A model generated the notes under the pieces. The model was given only the letters and a program-made list of their open reading frames with translations, made no database searches and was not told the origin of the DNA. The position numbers and the translations under genes were made by a program. Below are positions 1 to 5,590 of a stretch of 9,813 nt of DNA, piece after piece. The DNA is from Thermoplasmata archaeon (GTDB taxonomy: Archaea; Thermoplasmatota; Thermoplasmata; Thermoplasmatales; Thermoplasmataceae). The first letter of the stretch is position 1. Every line of letters starts with the position of its first letter. Location: assembly GCA_021845325.1 (NCBI GenBank), contig JAKBRR010000033.1:1-9813 (forward strand). The letters run 5' to 3'.

Positions 1-28
1 ATTTATATGAGAACAATTGAATTAACAT
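1..28 (-). CDS. Probable 5' end of a leftward gene, cut by window edge
   Basis: Only nine codons are visible, reading M-L-I-Q-L-F-S-Y-K before the window ends, so no function can be given. The start is proposed because an AAGGAG ribosome binding site (minus strand of 33-38) sits four bases before the ATG. AT-rich TATA-like stretches lie 25-40 bases further upstream. It would be the next gene after the ribosomal stalk cluster, about 110 bases downstream of the small membrane protein. It could equally be a chance SD/ATG pair, and sequence beyond the left edge would decide. Confidence 0.35.
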
Positions 29-96
29 ATAGCTCCTTAAAATGCTTTTATTATATCAAAATGAAATAAAGACAATACGGTGTATTATGAACAAAT

Positions 97-102
97 AAAA
101 AA
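97..102 (-). terminator. Candidate U-run terminator of the ribosomal cluster
   Basis: On the minus strand a run of six T lies about 40 bases after the stop of the small membrane protein, in a very AT-rich spacer (29-141) that otherwise shows no gene. Archaeal RNA polymerase terminates at T-runs without needing a hairpin. No convincing stem precedes it, so the assignment rests on the T-run and the position at a gene boundary. Confidence 0.35.
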
Positions 103-141
103 TTTGCTTCCTTGAATAGCTTGAAAATATATAATTTTTTA

Positions 142-324
142 TCAGGCCATGGTGTTTTTGTCGTCGCCCTTCATTGTCATTATGACTAAAAACAGATCAA
201 TCATAATCCAGACGAGACCGATAATCAGCCACAGGAAGTTTGGATATATAAATATAGAAATAATTAGAATTAGGACAGGGAGTATATATTTTACAAGCCC
301 TGTCAAAAATTCCTTCAGTACCAT
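142..324 (-). CDS. Small two-helix membrane protein, unknown function
   Basis: This 60-residue protein is not recognised. It is almost entirely membrane: helix one spans about residues 11-27 and helix two about 30-50, joined by a very short Y-P-N-F turn, so both ends face the same side. Lys4 and Lys12 flank the first helix. The C-terminal tail, about ten residues, is charged (K-G-D-D-K). No Cys, His or other obvious catalytic residue is present. The ATG lies 8 bases after the L12 stop, so it is very probably co-transcribed with, and perhaps translationally coupled to, the stalk genes. No strong Shine-Dalgarno is visible, only GAAGATATAG. The overlapping plus-strand frame at 149-352 is a shadow. 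A real gene is favoured by the clean hydrophobic architecture and the tight spacing; a role in the ribosome or in translation is not implied. Confidence 0.65.
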   Translation of the reverse strand: MVLKEFLTGLVKYILPVLILIISIFIYPNFLWLIIGLVWIMIDLFLVIMTMKGDDKNTMA

Positions 325-332
325 CTATATCT

Positions 333-644
333 TCATCCGAAAAGCGAACTGAGCCCTGCCATTGCATCTTCTTCCGAGACCTCTGGCTTTTCATCCTTCT
401 TCTCTTCCTTCTTTTCAGCTGCCTTTTCTTCGTGATGACCATGAGCTGGTGCAGCAGCAATCTGCTGTGTGGAGGCGTTCTTTATGACATCCTCGATGTT
501 AATCTCCTTAAGGCTTGATACCAGTGCTTTAAGCCTGGCATCATCAGCTTTTACCCCTGCTTCTTCCATCACTTTCCTAAGGTTCGCTTCGTCTATCTCT
601 TTTCCTGCTGAATGAATCAACAGTGCTCCGTATACATATTCCAT
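333..644 (-). CDS. rpl12: Ribosomal protein L12 (archaeal P1-type stalk protein)
   Basis: This 103-residue acidic stalk protein of the large subunit dimerises and binds the C-terminal helices of L10, recruiting elongation factors 1A and 2. The N-terminal dimerisation domain (about 1-58) begins M-E-Y-V-Y-G-A-L-L. An Ala/His-rich hinge follows (63-72, with A-P-A-H-G-H-H), then a charged Glu/Lys segment (73-90) and the factor-binding tail A-M-A-G-L-S-S-L-F-G, shared in form with the end of L10. Length matches archaeal L12 and differs wholly from bacterial L7/L12. It follows L10 after 14 bases, with a strong AGGAGG seven bases before the ATG, the best ribosome binding site in the cluster. That fits the several copies of L12 needed per ribosome. 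The His in the hinge is a local variation on the usual Ala/Pro/Gly composition. Confidence 0.97.
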   Translation of the reverse strand: MEYVYGALLIHSAGKEIDEANLRKVMEEAGVKADDARLKALVSSLKEINIEDVIKNASTQQIAAAPAHGHHEEKAAEKKEEKKDEKPEVSEEDAMAGLSSLFG

Positions 645-658
645 TTCTTTTTCCTCCT

Positions 659-1582
659 TTACCCAAATAGTGCGCCAAATCCTTCCGTGGCGTCTTCTGC
701 TTCTTTTTCTTCGTTCTTCTCCTCTTTTACTTCTTCCTTATGTGCATTTTCTTTGGTTTCTGTTTTTTGCACAGCTGCTCTTGAATTAATAATAAGGTTT
801 CCCATTTCCTTTTCATCAAGGAACTTTGCTTCCATCCCAAGGCTTTCTGCCTGAAGTCTGCCCTTTATTATAAGCTCAGGAACGATTTCTTTAGTAATAA
901 ACATTACCGATCCTGCAAGTACCTTTGCTCTGGAAAATGCCATTGCAATTTCTCCCATGACAAATTCCGGTGTGATTGAGAGAACATCTGCCTTGAATAT
1001 CAGCCCATCATAATATGCAGATACGACATCCAATCCAACTGTAATAGGGTGAATTTCAAGCTTCTCCAGAATTTTGGCCTTTTCCTTTGAAATCTTCTCT
1101 CCCTTTTTAACAAAAACAGATTCTTTCTTTATTACTATTTTCCCCTTTTCTATGGCAGTCTGCAAACCGACCTTCTGAAACTCGCTGATCATTGGACCAG
1201 GTGGAAACTGAGTTTCCTTGGCTTCTATAATTATATCTTCAGTGGCGGTTTCTCCTCCTCTGGCTGCGGCCTTCTGTTTTGAACCCTCCAGAGATGCATA
1301 AAGCTTCTGTGGTGTCATTTCAGTGGTTATTAAGGCTATTTGCCCAGAAATAAACTCTTTCAGATCGCCTATGTGATCCTTTTTGACGTTTTCAAGGGAT
1401 TTCTCAACGAGGGTACCTCTCATCACCCTCAATTTCGCTTTTCCCTTCAGTGATCTTCTTATCTGCTGAAGCTGTTTATTTCTGATGCCTTTAATGCTTA
1501 CTATTGCTGAAACTGGGCTTTGATCCATTTCAGAAGTGACCTGATTAACAAGTTCTACTTTCCATTTTGCCGGTTCGGTCAA
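659..1582 (-). CDS. rplP0: Ribosomal protein L10 (archaeal P0-type)
   Basis: This 307-residue L10/P0 protein anchors the stalk to 23S rRNA beside L11 and carries L12 dimers on its C-terminal helices. The rRNA-binding domain covers about residues 1-110 (W-K-V-E-L-V near the start, then K-G-I-R-N-K-Q and V-M-R-G-T). The archaeal/eukaryotic insertion domain follows (about 110-185, with P-P-G-P-M near 128-132), and then the L12-binding helices. A Lys/Glu-rich linker leads to the tail E-G-F-G-A-L-F-G. The chosen start is TTG at 1580-1582, overlapping the L1 stop by four bases. It is supported by GGTGA six bases upstream and by the expected distance to the conserved Trp at residue 7. The next in-frame Met (residue 19) would remove part of the rRNA-binding domain. 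Overlap with L1 suggests translational coupling. Confidence 0.96.
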   Translation of the reverse strand: MTEPAKWKVELVNQVTSEMDQSPVSAIVSIKGIRNKQLQQIRRSLKGKAKLRVMRGTLVEKSLENVKKDHIGDLKEFISGQIALITTEMTPQKLYASLEGSKQKAAARGGETATEDIIIEAKETQFPPGPMISEFQKVGLQTAIEKGKIVIKKESVFVKKGEKISKEKAKILEKLEIHPITVGLDVVSAYYDGLIFKADVLSITPEFVMGEIAMAFSRAKVLAGSVMFITKEIVPELIIKGRLQAESLGMEAKFLDEKEMGNLIINSRAAVQKTETKENAHKEEVKEEKNEEKEAEDATEGFGALFG

Positions 1583-2229
1583 TTCAAATCACCCAAATCT
1601 AATTTTACTGCTTTACCCATTGTGGTCTTAATATAAATTGAATCAATATTTGAGCTTCCTTTTTCAAGTTTCCCTATAATTCTCTTAAAAACTTCCCTGA
1701 TGTTCGCTCCAACATCTTCTTCAGGCATTGCCCTTGTCCCAACTGGCACATGAAAAGTTTTTTTGTCTCTTGTTCTAACCCTTACCGTTCTCTTTAGAAC
1801 TCCAATCATGGAACTTGGATCCTGACCCGGTGGAACCGGTCTTGGTATCTTTCCTCTGGGACCCAATACCTGACCCAGGGATTTTCCTATTGTGGCCATT
1901 AAATTAGATTCTGCTATGAAATATTCAACCTGATTTACAATCTTTTTAAAATCCTTCTTGTTATCAGCAAACTTTGAGAGGTCCTCGGGCCCATAAGAGA
2001 TATCAATTGTAGCTTTCACTTTCTGTCTCATTTCTTCGCTTGCAAATATTGCGACTTTATACTCACGGCCCCTCCCTTTTGGCAACACGACCTCATCGTT
2101 AATCCTGTTCTTAGGATTTGACAGATCTAAGTCCTTCAGGTTTATGGCCAGTTCCAAACTTTCAAGGAATTTTCTTTCCTTTCCGTTTGCTTTAGCTTCC
2201 TTTATTTTCTCTTCCAGTTTTCCTGTCAT
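1579..2229 (-). CDS. rpl1: Ribosomal protein L1
   Basis: This 216-residue two-domain protein forms the mobile L1 stalk that guides deacylated tRNA out of the E site. Domain I is built from both ends of the chain and domain II from the middle. Conserved landmarks are the G-P-R-G-K-I-P-R-P-V-P segment (123-133) and the C-terminal T-M-G-K-A-V-K motif (203-209), both part of family signatures; the T-M-G residues contact rRNA. Length fits archaeal L1. The ATG follows GGAGGG by five bases, an excellent ribosome binding site. The gene has its own 129-base upstream spacer after L11 and overlaps L10 by four bases. Archaeal L1 is known to repress its own operon by binding mRNA that mimics its 23S site. 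Possible structures for this are listed separately, and none was verified. Confidence 0.97.
   Translation of the reverse strand: MTGKLEEKIKEAKANGKERKFLESLELAINLKDLDLSNPKNRINDEVVLPKGRGREYKVAIFASEEMRQKVKATIDISYGPEDLSKFADNKKDFKKIVNQVEYFIAESNLMATIGKSLGQVLGPRGKIPRPVPPGQDPSSMIGVLKRTVRVRTRDKKTFHVPVGTRAMPEEDVGANIREVFKRIIGKLEKGSSNIDSIYIKTTMGKAVKLDLGDLN
2164..2181 (-). repeat. Inverted repeat within early L1 coding region
   Basis: The transcript can pair AAGGAA with TTCCTT around a six-base AGAAAA loop, covering codons 17-22 of L1. In Methanococcus the L1 autoregulatory site lies some tens of bases inside the L1 reading frame, so the location is suggestive. The stem is short and A/U-rich, and I could not recognise the asymmetric internal loop typical of L1 targets. 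Chance, driven by the Lys/Glu codons, is quite possible. Confidence 0.25.
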
Positions 2230-2239
2230 TTAATCCCTC

Positions 2240-2253
2240 CTGCAAAATTGCAG
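2240..2253 (-). promoter_or_regulatory. Inverted repeat abutting the L1 ribosome binding site
   Basis: A perfect 6-base inverted repeat, CTGCAA-TT-TTGCAG, lies directly before the L1 Shine-Dalgarno; its last G is the first G of GCAGGAGGG. In RNA it could close as a five-pair stem with a four-base loop at the edge of the ribosome binding site. That is where a structure could modulate L1 translation. The function is inferred from position only. Confidence 0.35.
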
Positions 2254-2284
2254 TATTAGCGGGCTTTAACCCATACTCCATTTT

Positions 2285-2292
2285 TAATTTAA
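2285..2292 (-). promoter_or_regulatory. Candidate TATA box for L1-L10-L12
   Basis: The minus strand reads TTAAATTA, centred about 60 bases before the L1 ATG. It would start a transcript near 2263 with a leader of roughly 34 bases holding the GGAGGG site and the inverted repeat at 2240-2253. If real, L1-L10-L12 can be transcribed apart from L11. The sequence is a moderate match to the archaeal TATA consensus in an AT-rich spacer. Confidence 0.35.
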
Positions 2293-2316
2293 CAAAAGTG
2301 GACAATTGGGTTCAAG

Positions 2317-2333
2317 TGCCAACTGCATTGGCA
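2317..2333 (-). repeat. Hairpin in L11-L1 spacer
   Basis: The transcript can form a perfect six-pair stem, TGCCAA with TTGGCA, around the loop TGCAG, about 25 bases after the L11 stop. No clean T-run follows at once; the nearest is CTTTTG about 25 bases downstream. It is therefore a weak terminator candidate and may instead be a processing site, an attenuator or a protein-binding hairpin between L11 and L1. Confidence 0.35.
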
Positions 2334-2358
2334 TTCTATTAAAAACCTTTTTGTTTAT

Positions 2359-2832
2359 TCAGGATACCTTGATCTCTCCCTTGAGAATTTCTTCCTGAAC
2401 TTCCTTTGCCGTTTTTCCCTCTACGTTTATTCCCAGACTGAAACAGGTTCCCAGAACTTCAAGTACAGCTCCCTTCAGGTCGTTGGACATCATTGAGTCC
2501 ATCTTTGATTTTGCCACTTTTGTTATGGCTTCAAGTGTTGCGTTGGCAACGACTGTTTCCTTTCTTTTTCCAGATCCCTTCTCTATTCCAAGTTCTTTTT
2601 TAAGCAGAGCTGAAGTGGGTGGAATTCCAACTTTTATCTCATATGTTTTTTTCGCAGGGTCTGTTACGGTAACTGTTATTGGAACCTGCATGCCCTGAAA
2701 ATCCTTTGTTTTCTCGTTTATTTCCTTAATAATCTGCCCCAGATTGAGACCTAGTGGACCTAGTGCCGGACCAAGTGGTGGACCGCTGGTGGCCTTGCCC
2801 CCTTCTACCATGGTTTTAACTTCCTGTGCCAT
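2359..2832 (-). CDS. rpl11: Ribosomal protein L11
   Basis: This 157-residue protein binds the GTPase-associated centre of 23S rRNA next to L10. The N-terminal domain carries the signature G-G-K-A-T-S-G-P-P-L-G-P-A-L-G-P-L-G (11-28), where the proline-rich face meets elongation factors. The rRNA-binding C-terminal domain starts near residue 70 and includes the family pattern L-G-T-C-F-S-L-G-I-N-V-E-G-K-T (126-140). Length fits archaeal L11. The ATG has AGGT seven bases upstream, a modest site. This is the first gene of the stalk cluster and runs divergently from the ComB-family gene. A 129-base spacer with its own possible promoter separates it from L1, so L11 may be partly uncoupled from the other three. 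Confidence 0.97.
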   Translation of the reverse strand: MAQEVKTMVEGGKATSGPPLGPALGPLGLNLGQIIKEINEKTKDFQGMQVPITVTVTDPAKKTYEIKVGIPPTSALLKKELGIEKGSGKRKETVVANATLEAITKVAKSKMDSMMSNDLKGAVLEVLGTCFSLGINVEGKTAKEVQEEILKGEIKVS

Positions 2833-2859
2833 AATCTTTACCTGTTCCGTGATGCTGGA

Positions 2860-2867
2860 TTTATTTT
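2860..2867 (+). promoter_or_regulatory. Candidate TATA box for the ComB-family gene
   Basis: TTTATTTT (continuing TTTATTTTAATA) is centred about 26 bases before the ATG at 2890. That is the distance expected if transcription starts on the start codon, giving a leaderless mRNA. No Shine-Dalgarno precedes that ATG, in agreement. Confidence 0.45.
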
Positions 2868-2879
2868 AATACTTTCCTG

Positions 2880-2887
2880 AAAATATA
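2880..2887 (-). promoter_or_regulatory. Candidate TATA box for the L11 gene
   Basis: The minus strand reads TATATTTT, centred about 51 bases before the L11 ATG. It predicts a start near 2858 and a 26-base leader carrying the AGGT ribosome binding site. It lies between the TATA box and start codon of the divergent ComB-family gene, so the two promoters are interleaved. Confidence 0.45.
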
Positions 2888-2889
2888 CC

Positions 2890-3555
2890 ATGGACAAAAA
2901 TATGAAGGTTAGCATAGTCGAGGGAAGAAGAACCAGCGAATATTCCAAATCCCCCAAAGTTCTGGTAGACGTTTACAGATCAACAACAACCATTCCTCTA
3001 ATTCTCAATTCCGGCGCAAAATATGTAATTCCCGCACTAACCTCCGCAGAGGCAAGATCAGTTGCATCTGAAATTAAGAATTCGGTTACCGTTGGAGAGA
3101 AATATGGAATAAAGGTTCCAGGATTTGACTTGAATAATTCACCGTACGATGTGTCGAGATACGATTTTTCTGGAAAAATAGCCATAATCACTTCAACAAA
3201 CGGTACCAAGGTATTGAGGAAAATTCAGGATACTGGAGATATATTCATTGCTTCCTTTGTAAACATGAGTGCAACTTTGGAACTACTTCAGGATTTTGAG
3301 GATGTTCAGATTGTTTTATCAGGAAGGCCCGACGGATCAGCAGATGAAGATATTGCCTTTGGAGAAGCTTTGAGGATGAGTCTGCTTGGAGAACCGTATG
3401 ATATGGAGAAGATAATTAACAGGGTTAGACGGGGAAGAGGAACGAAAAGGTTGATAATGATAGGAGGAAGAAGGGACATTTCTCTGAGCCTTTCTCCGGA
3501 TATTGTAGATTTTCCCTGTAAATATGAAAATGGAAAGATAATTAAAATATCATAA
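2890..3555 (+). CDS. comB: ComB family protein (2-phosphosulfolactate phosphatase-like)
   Basis: This 221-residue protein belongs to the ComB family (PF04029), whose characterised member removes phosphate from 2-phosphosulfolactate in coenzyme M synthesis and needs Mg2+. Family motifs in order are D-V-Y-R-S-T-T-T-I (27-35), G-E-K-Y-G then G-F-D-L-N-N-S-P (69-73, 78-85), T-S-T-N-G-T (101-106), S-F-V-N-M-S-A (122-128) and the acidic S-G-R-P-D-G-S-A-D-E-D (144-154). Length is near the family norm. ATG 2890 fits a leaderless mRNA; ATG 2902 (M-K-V-S-I) is an alternative. It is transcribed alone, divergent from L11, and its stop overlaps the MptE gene by six bases. Nothing else in the window concerns coenzyme M or sulfolactate, so the fold is sure but the substrate in this organism is open. 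Confidence 0.85.
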   Translation: MDKNMKVSIVEGRRTSEYSKSPKVLVDVYRSTTTIPLILNSGAKYVIPALTSAEARSVASEIKNSVTVGEKYGIKVPGFDLNNSPYDVSRYDFSGKIAIITSTNGTKVLRKIQDTGDIFIASFVNMSATLELLQDFEDVQIVLSGRPDGSADEDIAFGEALRMSLLGEPYDMEKIINRVRRGRGTKRLIMIGGRRDISLSLSPDIVDFPCKYENGKIIKIS

Positions 3556-4182
3556 TCCAATGATCTTTTCCCTGTTTTTTTCCCTTAGATCTTCAAGTAG
3601 ACTTCTGGCTATATCCAATTTGATCTGTTTTCTTTCATTCCACGGCTTCCCATGGGGAATTGCAAAATCAAAATCTACAAGAACAGTTCTCGAGGCACCT
3701 AGATAATTAGAAATATAAGCAGCTCTATCTCCATCTGTAAAACCGCCAAAGTTTCCCTCGTATCCGGGAACCTGCGTTGTCGGAATAAAATGCCTCTTAA
3801 ATTTTTTTATAATTTCTTTGATTTTCTGCAAATTATCCCCATGGGCATGAACAAACACAATTGACCCTGAATCGGATAATTCAAGAATTCTTTCAGTGTC
3901 CCCGTCAAGATCGGTTACTATAATTTCCGGCACATATGGTCTTTTGATTTTCCAGATTGCCGAATCTGCGACAACTATGATTCCCTTGCCATAAATTGAA
4001 TTCAGGTCCTCAACTGGAGGGCCGTTCCCTATTACAAAAAATTCTTTTCCTGAGTGTGATCTCAGAATATCCAGGAGAGAATCTCCATAATTAGGAATTT
4101 TTAGAATATAATCTGCTGATTCTTTGTCCTTTTTCTGGTCTAATTTCAATAAATTACAAATTTCCTCATATGTAAGCGTCAT
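3550..4182 (-). CDS. mptE: 6-hydroxymethyl-7,8-dihydropterin diphosphokinase, MptE type
   Basis: This 210-residue protein of the MptE/DUF115 family (PF01973, COG1634) moves diphosphate from ATP to 6-hydroxymethyl-7,8-dihydropterin, the archaeal replacement for FolK on the way to tetrahydromethanopterin or folate-type carriers. Family motifs are I-G-N-G-P-P (51-56), A-D-S-A (72-75), V-T-D-L-D-G-D (89-95), H-A-H-G-D-N (112-117), T-T-Q (135-137) and G-G-F-T-D-G-D-R-A (146-154). The Asp-rich and His-Ala-His motifs suit Mg-ATP chemistry. Its ATG overlaps the stop of the DUF373 gene by four bases, so the two are co-transcribed and probably translationally coupled. Its stop overlaps the convergent ComB-family gene. 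The presence of this gene implies de novo pterin synthesis, but the final carrier cannot be told from this window. Confidence 0.88.
   Translation of the reverse strand: MTLTYEEICNLLKLDQKKDKESADYILKIPNYGDSLLDILRSHSGKEFFVIGNGPPVEDLNSIYGKGIIVVADSAIWKIKRPYVPEIIVTDLDGDTERILELSDSGSIVFVHAHGDNLQKIKEIIKKFKRHFIPTTQVPGYEGNFGGFTDGDRAAYISNYLGASRTVLVDFDFAIPHGKPWNERKQIKLDIARSLLEDLREKNREKIIGL
3575..3581 (+). terminator. T-run after the ComB-family gene
   Basis: Seven consecutive T lie 20 bases after the ComB-family stop, on its coding strand and inside the end of the convergent MptE gene. This is a plausible archaeal U-run terminator. The run also encodes Lys in the MptE C-terminus, so codon content alone could explain it. 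Confidence 0.35.
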
Positions 4183-5306
4183 TGATCACGCATAGAATGT
4201 CCAACACCCATTGTCTTAGAGAAGTGCCTGTGAACGAGCGCACTTATTATTGCAACTGCTATGCCCATAATCATGAAAACAACGCCGTCGAAAGCAGTCG
4301 ATATGGTCACGTAGCTTAGAACATATCTAATATAATTGAGAAGCCCATAAACAATAAACTCTGCAGCAAGTGTAAATGTTAATCCATACCAGATCCGCTG
4401 AATGTCTCTCTGTTCTCCAAGATACATATCCACTGCCCTCAATACTTCTCTGGTGAATACGGCACCGTATATCCACCAGCTGAAATACGCAAGAAATTCC
4501 AGAAATTTGTCGAATGCAATTCCGCTGGAGCGGGTTATGGAAACATATGATGATGCAATACCCACTAAAACAATTCCAATGGAAACCAGATATGAAATGA
4601 AAAGTATCCTTGCCTCTTCTGAATATTTCTTAATGTCATCAAACATTTCTGATAATACCGTTCTGAGATCGAAGCCCCTTTCAACAAAGTAAGCTCCTAT
4701 GACCACAGCAACTATGGCTCCTGCATAATAGGATGGATTAAGGCCGGCAATTGCCCCAATAGCAGTTAAATAAATCGCTGCCCCAAGCTCAACAATACCG
4801 TAAGTAAGAAGTAATAGACCTATTGGGATTATGAATTTACTTACCAGTTTCTTATCCTTCAGCGCTTTTACTATGTAATAATACAGTGATTCTATGTTCT
4901 GATTATGCCTCACTATAATGTGCTTAACATACCTCACTGGTATTCTTGAAAGTATGAGAGGCATTATATAATCATCTTCTGCCCCGTCTGAAATAAGAAT
5001 TGCGCTCTGGTATGGCTTTTCCTTCAGCACCTGATCCAACTGATTGCTGATAATTTCATCAGATTTTGGTCCCACATCTTCATCCCCGGTAATGGTGCAA
5101 ATTTCTATATCTTCACCCTTTGCCTGCAGCTCATCGTAGTGCTTAAGGGCACCAAAAAGAGCGTTTGCATCAGAATCCTCAGGATCTACAGAAATAAGTT
5201 TTACCGCAGCATTATAACACTCAGTGTAACCAAGGATGGGCCCCTTTATTCCCACCTTCTCACCGAAGTCGTTGTCCCGGTCTACATTGATAATGATGCT
5301 TCCCAT
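4179..5306 (-). CDS. DUF373 family membrane protein
   Basis: This 375-residue protein belongs to the archaeal DUF373 family (PF04123, COG2237), whose function is unknown. A soluble N-terminal half (1-150) carries acidic motifs typical of the family: N-V-D-R-D-N-D (7-13), D-P-E-D-S-D-A-N-A (41-49), I-T-G-D-E-D-V-G (72-79) and S-D-G-A-E-D-D (106-112). About six membrane helices follow, near residues 157-182, 190-207, 233-252, 265-284, 304-325 and 338-358. The acidic clusters suggest metal or nucleotide binding (inference). The ATG has no Shine-Dalgarno; a TATA-like TTTAATTA sits about 32 bases upstream, giving a nearly leaderless transcript. Its stop overlaps the MptE start. It lies 53 bases after the winged-helix gene on the same strand, so it may also be reached by readthrough. 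Confidence 0.88.
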   Translation of the reverse strand: MGSIIINVDRDNDFGEKVGIKGPILGYTECYNAAVKLISVDPEDSDANALFGALKHYDELQAKGEDIEICTITGDEDVGPKSDEIISNQLDQVLKEKPYQSAILISDGAEDDYIMPLILSRIPVRYVKHIIVRHNQNIESLYYYIVKALKDKKLVSKFIIPIGLLLLTYGIVELGAAIYLTAIGAIAGLNPSYYAGAIVAVVIGAYFVERGFDLRTVLSEMFDDIKKYSEEARILFISYLVSIGIVLVGIASSYVSITRSSGIAFDKFLEFLAYFSWWIYGAVFTREVLRAVDMYLGEQRDIQRIWYGLTFTLAAEFIVYGLLNYIRYVLSYVTISTAFDGVVFMIMGIAVAIISALVHRHFSKTMGVGHSMRDQ

Positions 5307-5334
5307 ATTCTGCCAATTAATATGAGTAACGGGA

Positions 5335-5342
5335 TAATTAAA
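5335..5342 (-). promoter_or_regulatory. Candidate TATA box for DUF373-MptE
   Basis: The minus strand reads TTTAATTA, centred about 32 bases before the DUF373 ATG, predicting a leader of only about seven bases. The absence of any ribosome binding site before that ATG agrees with a leaderless or near-leaderless start. Confidence 0.4.
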
Positions 5343-5359
5343 TTTTGGTAACTACTTAA

Positions 5360-5575
5360 TCATTTTGTGACAAAATAACCGGCACTCTTTTGCCTGGCGA
5401 TTCTCTTTACCATACCCTTATTTGTCAGTTCCTGCAGTGCTGCGCTAACTATGGCTTTACCAACTCCCGCTGCTTTCATAATATCATCTGCAGTTTTTAA
5501 TTTATCATCTGATACGGCGCCAACTTTCTTAAGGGCATCATAAACCTTTTTAGCATTTGGAGATAGTTCCTCCAT
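5360..5575 (-). CDS. Small winged-helix DNA-binding protein
   Basis: This 71-residue protein is basic (14 Lys/Arg against 8 Asp/Glu) and consists of one winged helix-turn-helix domain. Helix 1 spans about 5-18, helix 2 about 28-36, the probable recognition helix 38-52 ([13 protein letters not shown]), and the wing 54-70 (M-V-K-R-I-A then G-Y-F-V-T). There is no ligand or dimerisation domain. The ATG has GGTGA four bases upstream and a TATA-like TTATAATA about 37 bases upstream. It is divergent from the mevalonate operon and followed by DUF373. It may be a local regulator of either side, or, given its size and charge, a general chromatin-type protein; Thermoplasmata lack a uniform histone system. 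Neither can be settled from sequence. Confidence 0.8.
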   Translation of the reverse strand: MEELSPNAKKVYDALKKVGAVSDDKLKTADDIMKAAGVGKAIVSAALQELTNKGMVKRIARQKSAGYFVTK

Positions 5576-5590
5576 TTTTTCACCTTTTTG

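Noticed and set aside
29..141. tRNA or other RNA gene in the AT-rich left spacer
   Set aside because: No cloverleaf arms, CCA end or GC-rich stem were found; only AT-rich spacer with a T-run.
197..460. 87-codon minus-strand frame overlapping L12 and the small membrane protein
   Set aside because: It is a shifted frame of the Lys/Glu-rich L12 tail with arginine/lysine runs and no family pattern; L12 is certain.
612..854. 80-codon plus-strand frame opposite L10/L12
   Set aside because: It is the antisense of charged Glu/Lys codons, giving Ser/Phe-rich low-complexity protein, and has no ribosome binding site.
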